NCBI GenBank assembly: GCA_934466475.1
Contig: CAKSLI010000004.1
Location: 110,656 to 174,655, forward strand
DNA length: 64,000 nucleotides
Origin: an uncultured Oscillospiraceae bacterium
GTDB lineage: Bacteria > Bacillota > Clostridia > Oscillospirales > Ruminococcaceae
Direction: 5' to 3'
The notes beneath the pieces are model-generated. The model did no database searches, was not told the DNA's origin, and worked only from the letters and a program-made list of their open reading frames with translations. Both the position numbers and the translations under genes were made by a program. Shown here one piece after another: positions 16,580 to 25,822 of the stretch. Numbering within the stretch: the stretch's first letter is position 1; each line of letters opens with the position of its first letter.

Positions 16580-18295
16580 ATGACAGACAACAAAAAGAAT
16601 CAGCTTGAAGAAAGCACTGCCCCTGAGACGGCTCCCGAAACTGCGGAGGCAAAGACCGACAAGCCCTCCGGGGGAAAGAAGCCCGCAAAGCAGCAGGCTG
16701 AGATACGCAACGGAAATCCCGCCGAGAGAAAGCACCAGGTCAACGTGCGCACACTGAAGCACGGCACCATGGCTGTGGTACTGACCATTCTGTTCGTGGC
16801 GGCGGTAGTCGTGCTGAACGTTATCGTCAGCATAATCTCCGACCGGGTGGATACAACGGCTGACCTCACCGACACCGGAGTTTACACGCTGGATGACGCT
16901 ACGGTGAACTACCTCAGCACGTTCGACAAGGACGTTACGGTTTCCGTAATGAACTCCGAGGCGAGCTTCGAGAGCGGCGGAACCTATTATAAGAGCGTAA
17001 ACGAGCTCCTCAAGAAAATGGCTATGGAGAACGAGCACTTCAAGCTCCAGTATCTCCTTATCGACCAGAATCCGGATTTTACGTCCAGATTCAACGGCGA
17101 GACGCTTTCTGAAAACTATATCGTGGTGGAATCCGCCGATACCGGAAGGCACCGCATAATCACGCCGGGCAATTATTTCTCCTGCCCGACATTCCGCGAT
17201 AATCTTTCGCAGTACGGCTATCCGGAGAACTATATCGAGCAGTACGTTAACCAGTACGTCAACAGCTCCTATGCTTCCCAGATAATCGAGGGAAGCAATG
17301 TTGAGCAGGCGGCGATATCCGCGCTGATGTACGTCACCAACACCGACCCCGTGCGCGTTGCGTTCACTGAGGGCTTCGGCGAGGAGGACAGCAGCTCGCT
17401 TTCCGCGCTTCTCGACAAGAACGGCTACGATGTTGAGACTATCAATATTCAGAGCATTTCCGAGATAGACAGCGGCATTGACTACGTGGTAATGTACGCG
17501 CCTTCCATGGATTACGACAACGACAGCCTTTCCAAGCTGTCCAGATTCCTTGACAACGGCGGCGCATTCGGAAAGAACCTGATATACTTTGCTTCTTACA
17601 GCCAGCCCAGCTATGCTCCGGCTGACGATGAGAGCAGTTCCATGAAGAACCTCGCTTCGTTCCTTGCGGAATGGGGTATCGAGATAGGCGACAGCCTTGT
17701 GCTCCAGAGCAACGCTTCCTACACCTACGGCGGCATGGAGTATGTTCATCTCCAGGAGATCCAGGACACTGACTACGCAGGGAACACCTACGGAAGCAGC
17801 CTGCTGACATACGACGCTTACGTCCGCCCGGTTATCCAGATGTGGGACGGCGGCACCAAGGGCAGCGTTGAGCAGGAGATCCTGATAAAGAGCCACGATG
17901 GGGCATACCTCCGTCCGATAAGCACTCTTTCCGACAGCAGCTTCGACGCTTCCTCGGCGGAATCCGGCGCATTCAATGACGCAGTCTGCGCATACAAGGT
18001 GCACAGCACTACTCAGGACGTTACGAGGGTTGTAGCGTTCGGTTCCGGAATGATCGCCAACAGCATGTTCATGAACTACGCAAACTCCAACAATCAGGAC
18101 TTCCTGATAAATATGTTCAACTATATCTCCGGAAAGACCGAGGGTATCACGATAACCGCGAAGTCCTTCTCCAATGTCGGCTTCGAGGTAAATCAGGAGA
18201 ACGCCAATGTCCTGGCGGTAGTCCTCTGCATCGTAGTGCCGATAGTTGTTATCGTCCTTGGTATAGTTATCTGGGTGCGCAGGAGGCACAGATAA
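16580..18295 (+). CDS. GldG-family ABC-associated membrane protein
   Basis: A 571-residue protein with a cytoplasmic Ala/Glu/Lys-rich N-terminus, a membrane segment at about 58-82, a large extracytoplasmic region and a C-terminal membrane anchor (about 545-566) ending RRRHR. The outer region has the GldG/IFT52-like layout, with TADLTDTGVYTLDDATVNYL just after the first helix and the FTEGFGEEDSSSLSALL segment. Such proteins accompany GldA/GldF exporters. In Bacteroidetes they support gliding, while in Firmicutes the role is unknown. It ends directly before the next ATG. Confidence 0.85.
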   Translation: MTDNKKNQLEESTAPETAPETAEAKTDKPSGGKKPAKQQAEIRNGNPAERKHQVNVRTLKHGTMAVVLTILFVAAVVVLNVIVSIISDRVDTTADLTDTGVYTLDDATVNYLSTFDKDVTVSVMNSEASFESGGTYYKSVNELLKKMAMENEHFKLQYLLIDQNPDFTSRFNGETLSENYIVVESADTGRHRIITPGNYFSCPTFRDNLSQYGYPENYIEQYVNQYVNSSYASQIIEGSNVEQAAISALMYVTNTDPVRVAFTEGFGEEDSSSLSALLDKNGYDVETINIQSISEIDSGIDYVVMYAPSMDYDNDSLSKLSRFLDNGGAFGKNLIYFASYSQPSYAPADDESSSMKNLASFLAEWGIEIGDSLVLQSNASYTYGGMEYVHLQEIQDTDYAGNTYGSSLLTYDAYVRPVIQMWDGGTKGSVEQEILIKSHDGAYLRPISTLSDSSFDASSAESGAFNDAVCAYKVHSTTQDVTRVVAFGSGMIANSMFMNYANSNNQDFLINMFNYISGKTEGITITAKSFSNVGFEVNQENANVLAVVLCIVVPIVVIVLGIVIWVRRRHR

Positions 18296-19921
18296 ATGGC
18301 AAAGCTTTCAAAAACCACAAAAACCGTTATCATTGCGGCGGCTGTGCTTCTGGTGCTGGGAGCGGTGCTCCTGGTGCTTCTTATGACGAAGCCCGCGGAC
18401 GGCTCGGAGGATAATTCCTCCGGGACTTCCGGAACATCGTCCGTTTCGGACAGCTCCACGACCGGCGAAACGGAGAGCAGCGCTTCCGATGCAGGCTCCT
18501 CTGACAGCGACAAGGTCGTTATCAACGAAAAGGAGCAGCAGAACGTCCTGAAGCTGGAGGTTTCAAACGAGACCGGCAGCTTCTCGTTCGAGCGTCAGCA
18601 GCGCGAGGTCGCTTCCACTGACGACGACGGAAACGTGACCACATCGACTGAGTACTACTGGACCAGTCCGCAGCTTGAGGGCGTGGAGCACAACAGCTCC
18701 ACGATAGGGGCGTTCGTGCGCAGCATGGCGGGACTTTCGGCGGCTTCCACCGTTGAAAGCGGCGCCTCCGACCTCGGAAAATACGGGCTTGCCGAGCCGG
18801 TTTCCACCGTGAAGATAACGTTTGACGATGGCACGACAAACGAGATGTGCTTCGGAATACGCAACCCGGCGGCGACCAACTATGTTTATTTCTGCGAAAA
18901 GGGCAGCAATGACGTTCTCCAGGTAAGCTATTACAGCACCGGAAGCGTGTTCTATGACATCAAGGACTTCGTTAGCCTGGTGCTGACCGAGTCCTATGAC
19001 GCCAACAATCCGCAGGAGCTCGACTATCTCACTATCGAGCGCAAGGACCTTTCCGAGCCGGTCGAGATAGAGTATATGTACGACATCAAGGAGGAAGCGG
19101 AGGACGAGGATTCCGTCATCACAACGTTCAACTCCCACCGCATAACTTCCCCGATAACCGCCGAGGTGGACACCACCAGCGGTCAGACGATATGCTACGG
19201 ACTGTACGCGCTCAACGCGGCTTCCTGCCAGTATATCGACCCCACCGAGGAGGAGCTTGCGCTCACGGGCCTTGACGATCCGTACTGCCGCATAAGCTTC
19301 AAGTACGGCGGAAAGGCGAGGGTGCTGCTTCTCGGAAACGAGATACGCTCCACTGACGACTCTGACGACAGCTCCGGCTCGCTTTCCAAGGTGACCGGAT
19401 ATTACGCGATGTTCGAGGGCGACAGGCTCATTTATGCGATAAGCACTGCGAACGCCCCGTGGTACACGTTCAAGGTCGAGGATATCATGTCCCGCAGACC
19501 TATTTCCCCGTATATCTACACGGTGGACACGCTGACGGTCACAACGCCGGACGGCGAGTACAAGTTCACTGTTGACGGAGATTCCGACAACCACACGTTC
19601 TACTATGGCAGCGAGGCGCTTGACGAGACCAAGTTCAAGAGCTTCTATCAGCACCTTATCACGTCCATGGGCGAGGAACTCTTCTTTGAGGATTCCGAAT
19701 ACGAGCCTTACATTACTGTAAAGTTCGAGTACCGTCCGGAGTATGAGAGCACCTACGGCAGACTTGAGGACACGCTGGAGTTCTACAAGTCCGATGACCG
19801 CAAGAGCATAGTCCGCGTAAACGGAGACGTGCTCTACAAGGTGCGCGAGGTCTATACTGAGCGTCTGCTCAGCAACCTTGACGCTCTGCTCAACGGCGGA
19901 GATATCCAGCTCAACTGGTAA
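18296..19921 (+). CDS. DUF4340 domain membrane-anchored protein
   Basis: A 541-residue protein with one N-terminal membrane helix (about 8-28), a Ser/Thr/Asp-rich linker (about 35-75) and a large outer region. The segment with LEGVEHNSSTIGAFVRSMAGLSA, then KYGLAEPVSTVKITF and NYVYF matches the DUF4340 repeat. It begins one base after the GldG-like gene ends. Gene fusion and neighbourhood patterns in Firmicutes place DUF4340 proteins with GldFG exporters, so I infer it works at the outer face of this ABC system. Confidence 0.85.
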   Translation: MAKLSKTTKTVIIAAAVLLVLGAVLLVLLMTKPADGSEDNSSGTSGTSSVSDSSTTGETESSASDAGSSDSDKVVINEKEQQNVLKLEVSNETGSFSFERQQREVASTDDDGNVTTSTEYYWTSPQLEGVEHNSSTIGAFVRSMAGLSAASTVESGASDLGKYGLAEPVSTVKITFDDGTTNEMCFGIRNPAATNYVYFCEKGSNDVLQVSYYSTGSVFYDIKDFVSLVLTESYDANNPQELDYLTIERKDLSEPVEIEYMYDIKEEAEDEDSVITTFNSHRITSPITAEVDTTSGQTICYGLYALNAASCQYIDPTEEELALTGLDDPYCRISFKYGGKARVLLLGNEIRSTDDSDDSSGSLSKVTGYYAMFEGDRLIYAISTANAPWYTFKVEDIMSRRPISPYIYTVDTLTVTTPDGEYKFTVDGDSDNHTFYYGSEALDETKFKSFYQHLITSMGEELFFEDSEYEPYITVKFEYRPEYESTYGRLEDTLEFYKSDDRKSIVRVNGDVLYKVREVYTERLLSNLDALLNGGDIQLNW

Positions 19922-19951
19922 TTTATATATTGTATATGGAGGTAATTAACA

Positions 19952-20236
19952 ATGGCTGAAAGTAATTTTGTCTACTACCGCGGTTTCCCTCTGGTGAGAA
20001 GCGGAAATGAGATTTACTACGGAAGCATGGGCGACAAGGTCGTGACCAAGCTTACGATCCGCGAAAGCGAAACCTTCAAGGACGGCGAGATCCCCACAAA
20101 GGTGATGGTCCAGATGGTTCCGACCGGAACGGAGCCGGTTGACCTCACAAAGATCCGCAAGGGCGAAATGGGCAGCCTGTACGAAGCGCTCGATACCGCT
20201 TATGTATGGCTCTCCAAGGAACTTTTCGGGGCATAA
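19952..20236 (+). CDS. Hypothetical protein of 94 residues
   Basis: A small soluble protein starting ESNFVYYRGFPLVR, with the pattern GNEIYYGSMGDKVVTKLTI. No signal peptide or membrane segment. I do not recognise a family. It has a GGAGG RBS, lies 30 bp after the DUF4340 gene and is followed by a strong terminator, so it is probably the last gene of the ABC operon. Confidence 0.7.
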   Translation: MAESNFVYYRGFPLVRSGNEIYYGSMGDKVVTKLTIRESETFKDGEIPTKVMVQMVPTGTEPVDLTKIRKGEMGSLYEALDTAYVWLSKELFGA

Positions 20237-20242
20237 TGATGC

Positions 20243-20283
20243 GACTGCCGCCAGAGGTGATGACCTCCCGCGGCAGTCTTTTT
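20243..20283 (+). terminator. Intrinsic terminator of the Gld-like ABC operon
   Basis: GACTGCCGC (20243-20251) pairs with GCGGCAGTC (20270-20278). An inner GAGGT/ACCTC stem extends it, and five T follow. Confidence 0.88.
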
Positions 20284-20289
20284 ATACAA

Positions 20290-20525
20290 AAATCCCCTCC
20301 GGAAATCGGAGGGGACAGCTTGTCGAAAAGTATCATTTGCCCGCGAAGCGGGCTTTTGAAATCCGTTTTTTGCCTCAGCTTTGCCGAGGCAAAAAACACT
20401 TCTATCCGCGCAAGTGTGCGAATTATCAGCGTAGCTGATAATGAGTGCGCGCGGCGCGGATGTTCGGCGGGAAAGTCACTTTAGTGACTTTTTCGACGGT
20501 TTCTGTCCTCCGGAATCGGAGGGGA
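20290..20525. repeat. Hairpin-rich intergenic element (second type)
   Basis: About 235 bp without a gene. The ends are imperfect inverted repeats: GGAGGGGACAG...TGTCGAAAAGT on the left and the complement of GGAGGACAG...CGTCGAAAAAGT on the right. Between them stand at least five separate palindromes: GCCCGC/GCGGGC (20339-20353), TTGCCTC/GAGGCAA (20370-20392), CGCA/TGCG (20409-20420), ATTATCAGC/GCTGATAAT (20422-20442) and AAAGTCAC/GTGACTTT (20472-20491). Loops are only 3-9 nt. The right half also holds a CCTCCGG/CCGGAGG-type palindrome repeated at both borders. Confidence 0.6.
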
Positions 20526-20544
20526 ACTTTATGTCAGCCGTGAA

Positions 20545-20811
20545 TTACTGCTGGTCGTCATCAGAAGCGGCACCGGGGATGGGCTCGACGCGATTGCCGT
20601 TGTTAGAATATCTGTACTTGTTTGTATCGAAAAGGTTTATCTCGTTGTTCCAGTATGTAACGTTGTACTTTCCAACGTTTACGACAGCGTATGTACCCTT
20701 CGGGGAAGCGTAAACCACCTCGCCCTGTACGATAGGACGTGTGTTGCCATCGCTGTAATAGCTTTCCTTGAGTCTTACAACTACCTTATCTCCTGCGTGA
20801 ATATTATCCAT
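20545..20811 (-). CDS. Small hypothetical protein, beta-rich
   Basis: An 88-residue protein with MDNIHAGDKVVVRLKESYYSDGN at the start, GEVVYASPKGTYAVVNVGKYNVTYW in the middle and an acidic, Gln-rich end. The pattern of alternating hydrophobics suggests a small beta barrel (SH3/KOW-like), which is inference only. AAGGAGG lies before the ATG and a consensus promoter is 60 bp upstream. No named family recognised. Confidence 0.7.
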   Translation of the reverse strand: MDNIHAGDKVVVRLKESYYSDGNTRPIVQGEVVYASPKGTYAVVNVGKYNVTYWNNEINLFDTNKYRYSNNGNRVEPIPGAASDDDQQ

Positions 20812-20873
20812 TTATAATTCCTCCTTGGTTTATTTAAGCTGTCATCGATCATTCGACAGAAATTACAATGATA

Positions 20874-20902
20874 ATTGTAACACATATTATTCAGCCTGTC
20901 AA
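20874..20902 (-). promoter_or_regulatory. Promoter of the 88-residue protein gene
   Basis: On the minus strand: TTGACA (20897-20902), 17 bp, TACAAT (20874-20879). Confidence 0.88.
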
Positions 20903-21016
20903 GCGGAATCGCAAAAAAAATCCTACAAATAAAGCGGCGTTTGCAGACTCCGCTTTTCCGTAACAGACAAACAGCCGCAGAAGAATCTGGCGGTAAATGT
21001 AGTTTATGCCTTTCTA

Positions 21017-21045
21017 TTGACATTCCGTAATAAAAGCGTTATCAT
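21017..21045 (+). promoter_or_regulatory. Promoter of the 4Fe-4S protein gene
   Basis: TTGACA (21017-21022), 17 bp, TATCAT (21040-21045), followed by AAAAGGAG and ATG 21095. Confidence 0.75.
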
Positions 21046-21094
21046 ATATACGGCGGCATTGCCGCTGAAATCAATGGGAAAAGGAGAACATAAC

Positions 21095-21805
21095 ATGATT
21101 CGACAGATCATACATATAGACAAGGAGAAATGCAATGGCTGCGGTCTCTGCGCGAATGCCTGCAAGGAAGCCGCGATAGGCATAGTAAACGGAAAAGCGG
21201 AGCTCCTGCGGGAGGACTTCTGCGATGGACTGGGCAACTGCCTGCCCGCCTGTCCCATGAATGCTATCAGCTTCGTGCAGCGCGAGGCGCCCGAGTTTGA
21301 CGAGGAGGCGGTAAAGCGCCACCTCGCAGAAAAGGAAGCTCCGAAGCCTGCGGCAAAGCCGGCGTTTACAGGCTGCCCGGGAATGCGCGCAGCCCAGATG
21401 AAGCCGAAGACGGCTCCGGCGAACGCGGGGGAGGTCCCGAGTATGCTCGGTCAGTGGCCGGTACAGATAAAGCTGGCGGGAGCCCGGGCTCCGTACTTCA
21501 GCGGCTGCGACCTGCTCATCGCCGCGGACTGCACCGCTTACGCCTTCGGAGATTTCCACAGGAAGTACATCAGCGGCAGGGTAACGCTCATAGGCTGCCC
21601 CAAGCTCGATGATGTGGATTATGCAGAGAAGCTCGGTGAAATAATCCGTGCAAACGAAATAAGGAGCATAACCGTAGTCCGCATGGAGGTCCCTTGCTGC
21701 GGAGGCATCGTAAGCGCCGTGGAGCGTGCGGTCAGCGCAAGTGGAAAGAGCATTCCGGTGCGTGTGGACGTTATCACTACGGACGGACAGGTAATTTCAG
21801 AATAA
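21095..21805 (+). CDS. 4Fe-4S dicluster ferredoxin-like protein
   Basis: A 236-residue iron-sulfur protein. The first cluster motif is CNGCGLCANAC. The second is irregular, CDGLGNCLPACP (C-x5-C-x3-CP), a spacing known from this ferredoxin subgroup. Residues 75-115 form a Pro/Ala/Lys linker. The C-terminal domain (about 120-236) has FSGCDLLIAADCTAYAFGDFH and EVPCCGGI, with additional Cys that might bind metal. A cytosolic redox or sensor role is inferred; the partner is unknown. ATG 21095 is chosen over an upstream in-frame start because AAAAGGAGA precedes it and the promoter overlaps the earlier codons. Confidence 0.85.
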   Translation: MIRQIIHIDKEKCNGCGLCANACKEAAIGIVNGKAELLREDFCDGLGNCLPACPMNAISFVQREAPEFDEEAVKRHLAEKEAPKPAAKPAFTGCPGMRAAQMKPKTAPANAGEVPSMLGQWPVQIKLAGARAPYFSGCDLLIAADCTAYAFGDFHRKYISGRVTLIGCPKLDDVDYAEKLGEIIRANEIRSITVVRMEVPCCGGIVSAVERAVSASGKSIPVRVDVITTDGQVISE

Positions 21806-21856
21806 CCACAGGCAGCCTGAAAACTATTTTACGGTAGTCTTTTAGATGTTACCTGC

Positions 21857-21891
21857 TTTCAGCCGGGAGAAACATCCCGGCTGAAATTTTT
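21857..21891 (+). terminator. Intrinsic terminator after the 4Fe-4S gene
   Basis: A perfect 12-bp stem (TTTCAGCCGGGA with TCCCGGCTGAAA) around GAAACA, followed by five T. Confidence 0.93.
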
Positions 21892-21943
21892 ATGAAAACG
21901 ACTATTTGCGCCGTTTCAGGGGCAATATTTAGTGAATTTCGAT

Positions 21944-21972
21944 TTGACAAAACCGCAATATAGTGGTATAAT
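21944..21972 (+). promoter_or_regulatory. Promoter upstream of the radical SAM-ruvCAB series
   Basis: TTGACA (21944-21949), 17 bp, TATAAT (21967-21972), a perfect consensus. The first gene starts 35 bp downstream. Confidence 0.93.
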
Positions 21973-22007
21973 ATAATGAATAATTTTATGTGTAGGAGTG
22001 TATCTAT

Positions 22008-22625
22008 ATGACGATTTTTTACAAATTTGATGGTCAGATGTACATTAATATAACCAACGGCTGCCCCTGCAACTGTGTGTTCTGCCTGCGGAACAATTCC
22101 GATTCCGTGAAGGATAACGGCAGTCTCTGGCTGGAGCATGAACCCTCCTTTGATGAGATAACCGCCGCTTACGAGGCTTTCGACAAGACCGGCTGCACGA
22201 ATGCGATATTCTGCGGCTACGGCGAGCCCACAGTCCGCGCGGATATGCTGGTAAGGACCGCGGAGTATATCCGTGAGCATTCCGACATGAAGATACGCCT
22301 GAACACTAACGGTCTTGTCCGCATGATCCACCCGGATTTCGACATCGAGCGTTTCCGCGGGCTTATCGACATAGCTTCCATAAGCCTTAACGCCCCGGAC
22401 GCGAAGCGATACAATGAGGTCACGAGGCCGCATTTCGGCGAGCCGGCATTCCAGGCAATGCTGGATTTCGCCAGGGATATGAAGAATATGGGCGTACAGA
22501 CCAAGTTCACAGTGGTCGATGTCATCTCCGCGGAGGAGATAGAACGCTGCCAGGAGCTTGCGGACAGCATGGGGATACCGCTCAGGGTACGCGAGTACAT
22601 CACGGATAACGAAAGCTACACATGA
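22008..22625 (+). CDS. Radical SAM protein (TatD-associated type)
   Basis: A 205-residue protein with the radical SAM cluster motif C-x3-C-x2-C in NGCPCNCVFCLR, the glycine motif FCGYGEPTVR and RLNTNGL. It is short, only a core partial barrel. The NITNGCPCNCVFCLR context resembles the small radical SAM family usually found beside TatD nucleases. No tatD is present here; instead it overlaps ruvC by 4 bp. Substrate unknown. Confidence 0.85.
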   Translation: MTIFYKFDGQMYINITNGCPCNCVFCLRNNSDSVKDNGSLWLEHEPSFDEITAAYEAFDKTGCTNAIFCGYGEPTVRADMLVRTAEYIREHSDMKIRLNTNGLVRMIHPDFDIERFRGLIDIASISLNAPDAKRYNEVTRPHFGEPAFQAMLDFARDMKNMGVQTKFTVVDVISAEEIERCQELADSMGIPLRVREYITDNESYT

Positions 22626-23170
22626 GGATAATCGGAATCGACCCGGGTTACGCGATAGTCGGCTATGGGGTCCTTGACTACGTCCGGGCGCAGTTTTCCG
22701 TGGTGAACTACGGCGCGATCACGACTGACGCCGGGACAAGCTTCGATCTCAGGCTTATGGAGATATACAGCGATATGAACAAGGTGCTGGATATGTTCCA
22801 GCCGGATTGCATGTCCATTGAGAAGCTGTACTTCACCAACAACAAGACCACAGGAATTGACGTTGCACAGGCGCGCGGGGTGATCCTGCTGTCCGCCGTT
22901 CAGCATGACGTTGACATTTACGAGTACACGCCCATGCAGGTGAAGCAGGCGGTGGTAGGCTACGGAAAGGCGGAAAAGCACCAGGTTCAGGAAATGGTGA
23001 AGAATATCCTGCACCTGAACGAGATACCGAAGCCGGACGACACCGCGGACGCCGTGGCTCTTGCAATATGCCACGGACATTCCAGCGGCTCTCAGCTTTC
23101 CGAGCTCATAGCCAGGGCTTCCGAGAATGACGGCGCACGGGGGAAGATATTCCACAGGAACAAGAGGTAA
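22622..23170 (+). CDS. ruvC: Holliday junction resolvase RuvC
   Basis: A 182-residue endonuclease that cuts Holliday junctions. The catalytic acidic residues are seen in IIGIDPG, SIEKLYF and DDTADAVALAICH. Start overlaps the radical SAM stop (ATGA). Forms the RuvABC set with the genes downstream. Confidence 0.95.
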   Translation: MRIIGIDPGYAIVGYGVLDYVRAQFSVVNYGAITTDAGTSFDLRLMEIYSDMNKVLDMFQPDCMSIEKLYFTNNKTTGIDVAQARGVILLSAVQHDVDIYEYTPMQVKQAVVGYGKAEKHQVQEMVKNILHLNEIPKPDDTADAVALAICHGHSSGSQLSELIARASENDGARGKIFHRNKR

Positions 23171-23175
23171 TTTAC

Positions 23176-23775
23176 ATGATATACAGCTTACACGGCGAAC
23201 TTATCCATACCGAGCCCAACCTTGCAGTGGTGGAGTGCGGGGGAGTAGGCTACGCCTGCCGTACCACGATGAACACGCTGAAAAAGATAGGCGGCAGCGG
23301 CGAGGTGAAGCTCTTCACGCAGCTCAACGTCCGCGAGGACGCGGTCGACCTGTTCGGTTTCGCGGACACCGCGGAGTTACAGGCGTTCAGGCAGCTTACT
23401 TCCGTTTCTGGAGTAGGTCCAAAGGCGGCGCTGTCGATCCTTTCGGATATCACGCCGTCAAAACTCGCGCTCTGCATAACCACTGGCGACAGCAAGACCC
23501 TGACCCGCTCTCCGGGAATCGGTAACAAAATAGCCCAGAGGATCGTTATGGAGCTCAAGGACAAGGTCGCCAAGGAGCAGCACATTTCTGCGGCGGATTT
23601 CGGCACCGAGCCGGTCACAGCCGCGGCGGCAGGCGGAAACGCGGCTGCGGAGGCGGTCACGGCGCTCTGCGTGCTCGGATTTGCACTGCCGCAGGCTCAG
23701 GCGGCGCTCAGCGGCGCGAACCCTGACAGTACGGTGGAGGAGCTTATAAAGTACGCGCTGAAGCGGCTTGGCTGA
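23176..23775 (+). CDS. ruvA: Holliday junction DNA helicase subunit RuvA
   Basis: A 199-residue junction-binding tetramer subunit. It has the N-terminal OB fold (MIYSLHGELIHTEPNLAVVECGGVGY), the helix-hairpin-helix motifs SGVGPKAALSIL and PGIGNKIAQRIVMELKD, a variable Ala-rich linker and the C-terminal RuvB-binding three-helix domain (ALCVLGFALPQAQAAL). Starts 5 bp after ruvC. Confidence 0.95.
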   Translation: MIYSLHGELIHTEPNLAVVECGGVGYACRTTMNTLKKIGGSGEVKLFTQLNVREDAVDLFGFADTAELQAFRQLTSVSGVGPKAALSILSDITPSKLALCITTGDSKTLTRSPGIGNKIAQRIVMELKDKVAKEQHISAADFGTEPVTAAAAGGNAAAEAVTALCVLGFALPQAQAALSGANPDSTVEELIKYALKRLG

Positions 23776-23807
23776 GTTTCAGCCGGTAATAAATCTGGTT
23801 ATGGGAG

Positions 23808-24737
23808 GTGAGCGCTCTGAAGCGGTCGGAATTATCCGGAAATATATTTGCAGTGCTTGCAGGCTGTGAGTTCCTGCTGTTTATTATATTGTTCCTTGGC
23901 GATGAGAAATACAATTTGATGTGTATGTCCGGAATTATTCTGTGCGGAATGACGCTTGTTGTGGTTGTTCTCAGCATGATTTTTTCGCTTATTAAGGAAA
24001 AGATCGATCTGCGCCGCGCTGCGTTAAAAGCGCTCGGAAAGCACGGGCTGAAAGTAGTCGCAAGCGACGAGAGCGCCCGCGTTGCTTACAAGGGAATCGT
24101 GAAGCTGTTTCAGGGCAATTACCCTGACGCGGAGGAGCTCCTGATGAAATCGCTCAGCATGGCAAGCGTGCGGCAGAATCAGCTTTTCTGCGTGGAGTGG
24201 CTCATCAAGCTGTACGAGGAGACTGAAAGCGAGCCGCGCCTGCTGTGGGCTTTCCGCAAGGCTGCGGAGGTCGCTCCGGACAACCCCGAGATACAGTCCA
24301 GACTTGGCCACGCGTATTACGCCGACGGAAAGCTGGAAAACGCTGAGTACTGCTTTGAGCAGGCGCTGAAGTACGACCCGAATCACGGATACTCCTATTA
24401 CAGCCTGTCGCTCATCTATATGCTGCGCGGCGAGGACGACAGGGCTCTTGAGACCCTGAAGAAGCTGGAAAAAATACAGGAGGGGCACCCTCTTGTCCAG
24501 GCGGAGCTTGCCACATGGTACGCAATGCACGATGATGAAAAATCCGCCGAGGAGCATTACGACAAGGCGATACTCTGTGGCTACAAGGATCCGGAGCAGC
24601 TCTCAAAGCGCATGACCGCGCTGCGCATGTTCAATCATGCGGAGGAAGCGGACGGCGAAGACCTGCCGGAAAATTACTACCGTCACATAGAAAAGGAAGA
24701 ACCACAGGACACGGAGGAGAAGGACAAAGATGCTTGA
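23808..24737 (+). CDS. Membrane-anchored TPR protein between ruvA and ruvB
   Basis: A 309-residue protein with two N-terminal membrane segments (about 13-30 and 40-63) and then tetratricopeptide repeats over about 90-275 (for example the repeat with [32 protein letters not shown]). The TPR face is cytoplasmic if the two helices form a hairpin. The start is uncertain: GTG at 23808 overlaps the Shine-Dalgarno GGGAGG itself, while CTG at 23817 stands at the ideal distance. It overlaps ruvB by 8 bp, so it is translated with the recombination genes, although no link to DNA repair is known. Confidence 0.8.
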   Translation: MSALKRSELSGNIFAVLAGCEFLLFIILFLGDEKYNLMCMSGIILCGMTLVVVVLSMIFSLIKEKIDLRRAALKALGKHGLKVVASDESARVAYKGIVKLFQGNYPDAEELLMKSLSMASVRQNQLFCVEWLIKLYEETESEPRLLWAFRKAAEVAPDNPEIQSRLGHAYYADGKLENAEYCFEQALKYDPNHGYSYYSLSLIYMLRGEDDRALETLKKLEKIQEGHPLVQAELATWYAMHDDEKSAEEHYDKAILCGYKDPEQLSKRMTALRMFNHAEEADGEDLPENYYRHIEKEEPQDTEEKDKDA

Positions 24738-25785
24738 AATGTCTGAATTCGGGGGAAATCCCGGGAACAGTAACAGAATAGTCGAGCCGGAATATAATGA
24801 GGCAGATACCGATATCGAGTATTCCCTCCGCCCGAAGGTACTTGACGAATACATAGGCCAGGAAAAGGTCAAGGAGAACATGAAGGTATACATAGAGGCC
24901 GCAAAGAAGCGCGGCGAGTGCCTTGACCATGTACTGCTGTACGGACCTCCGGGACTGGGAAAGACCACGCTCTCCTGCATTATCGCGAATGAGATGGGCG
25001 TGAATATCCGCGTTACGTCAGGTCCCGCGATAGAAAAGGCGGGAGACCTTGCGGCGCTGCTGACCAACCTCCAGCCGAATGACGTCCTGTTCATTGACGA
25101 GATACACAGGCTCTCCCGGCAGGTGGAGGAAGTCCTCTACCCGGCAATGGAGGACTATGTGCTGGACATAATCATGGGCAACGGTCCGTCTGCGCGGTCC
25201 ATTCGCATAGACCTGCCGAAGTTCACGCTGATAGGCGCCACAACGCGCTCTGGTCAGCTTTCAGCGCCGCTGCGCGACCGTTTCGGCGTTATCCAGCGGC
25301 TGGAGCTGTATACTCCCGAGGAGCTTTGCAGCATAGTGCAGCGCTCGGCGGTGATACTCGCGATCCCCTGCACAAAGGACGGCGCAATGGAGATAGCGAA
25401 GCGCTCCCGCGGGACGCCGCGAATCGCGAACCGGCTTTTAAAGCGTGTGCGCGACTATGCCGAGGTGCTCGGAGACGGAAAGATAACTCAGGAGATCGCG
25501 GATATCGCCCTTGCCCGCGAGGATATCGACAGGCTTGGTCTCGACCGTCTTGACCGCCGCTTCATCGAAATGATAATCAAGGGCTACAACGGAGGACCGG
25601 TGGGGCTTGAAACGCTGGCGTCGGCGCTTGGCGAGGAATCCGTCACGCTGGAGGAGGTCTGCGAGCCGTTCCTCATGCAGCTCGGCTTCATTGCGAGGAC
25701 TCCGCGCGGCAGGACTGCGACAGCGCTTGCATACAGACATCTTGGGATACTCCAGAACGGTCAGCAGACTCTGGACGACATCTGA
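24730..25785 (+). CDS. ruvB: Holliday junction branch migration ATPase RuvB
   Basis: A 351-residue AAA+ motor. Walker [11 protein letters not shown], Walker B FIDEIHRL, sensor 1 GATTRSG, the Arg finger region LRDRFG and the C-terminal winged helix ([21 protein letters not shown]) are all present. Start overlaps the TPR gene. Confidence 0.97.
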   Translation: MLEMSEFGGNPGNSNRIVEPEYNEADTDIEYSLRPKVLDEYIGQEKVKENMKVYIEAAKKRGECLDHVLLYGPPGLGKTTLSCIIANEMGVNIRVTSGPAIEKAGDLAALLTNLQPNDVLFIDEIHRLSRQVEEVLYPAMEDYVLDIIMGNGPSARSIRIDLPKFTLIGATTRSGQLSAPLRDRFGVIQRLELYTPEELCSIVQRSAVILAIPCTKDGAMEIAKRSRGTPRIANRLLKRVRDYAEVLGDGKITQEIADIALAREDIDRLGLDRLDRRFIEMIIKGYNGGPVGLETLASALGEESVTLEEVCEPFLMQLGFIARTPRGRTATALAYRHLGILQNGQQTLDDI

Positions 25786-25822
25786 TAAAATTCCGCACTG
25801 CGGATAAAATATGGGGGTCAAT

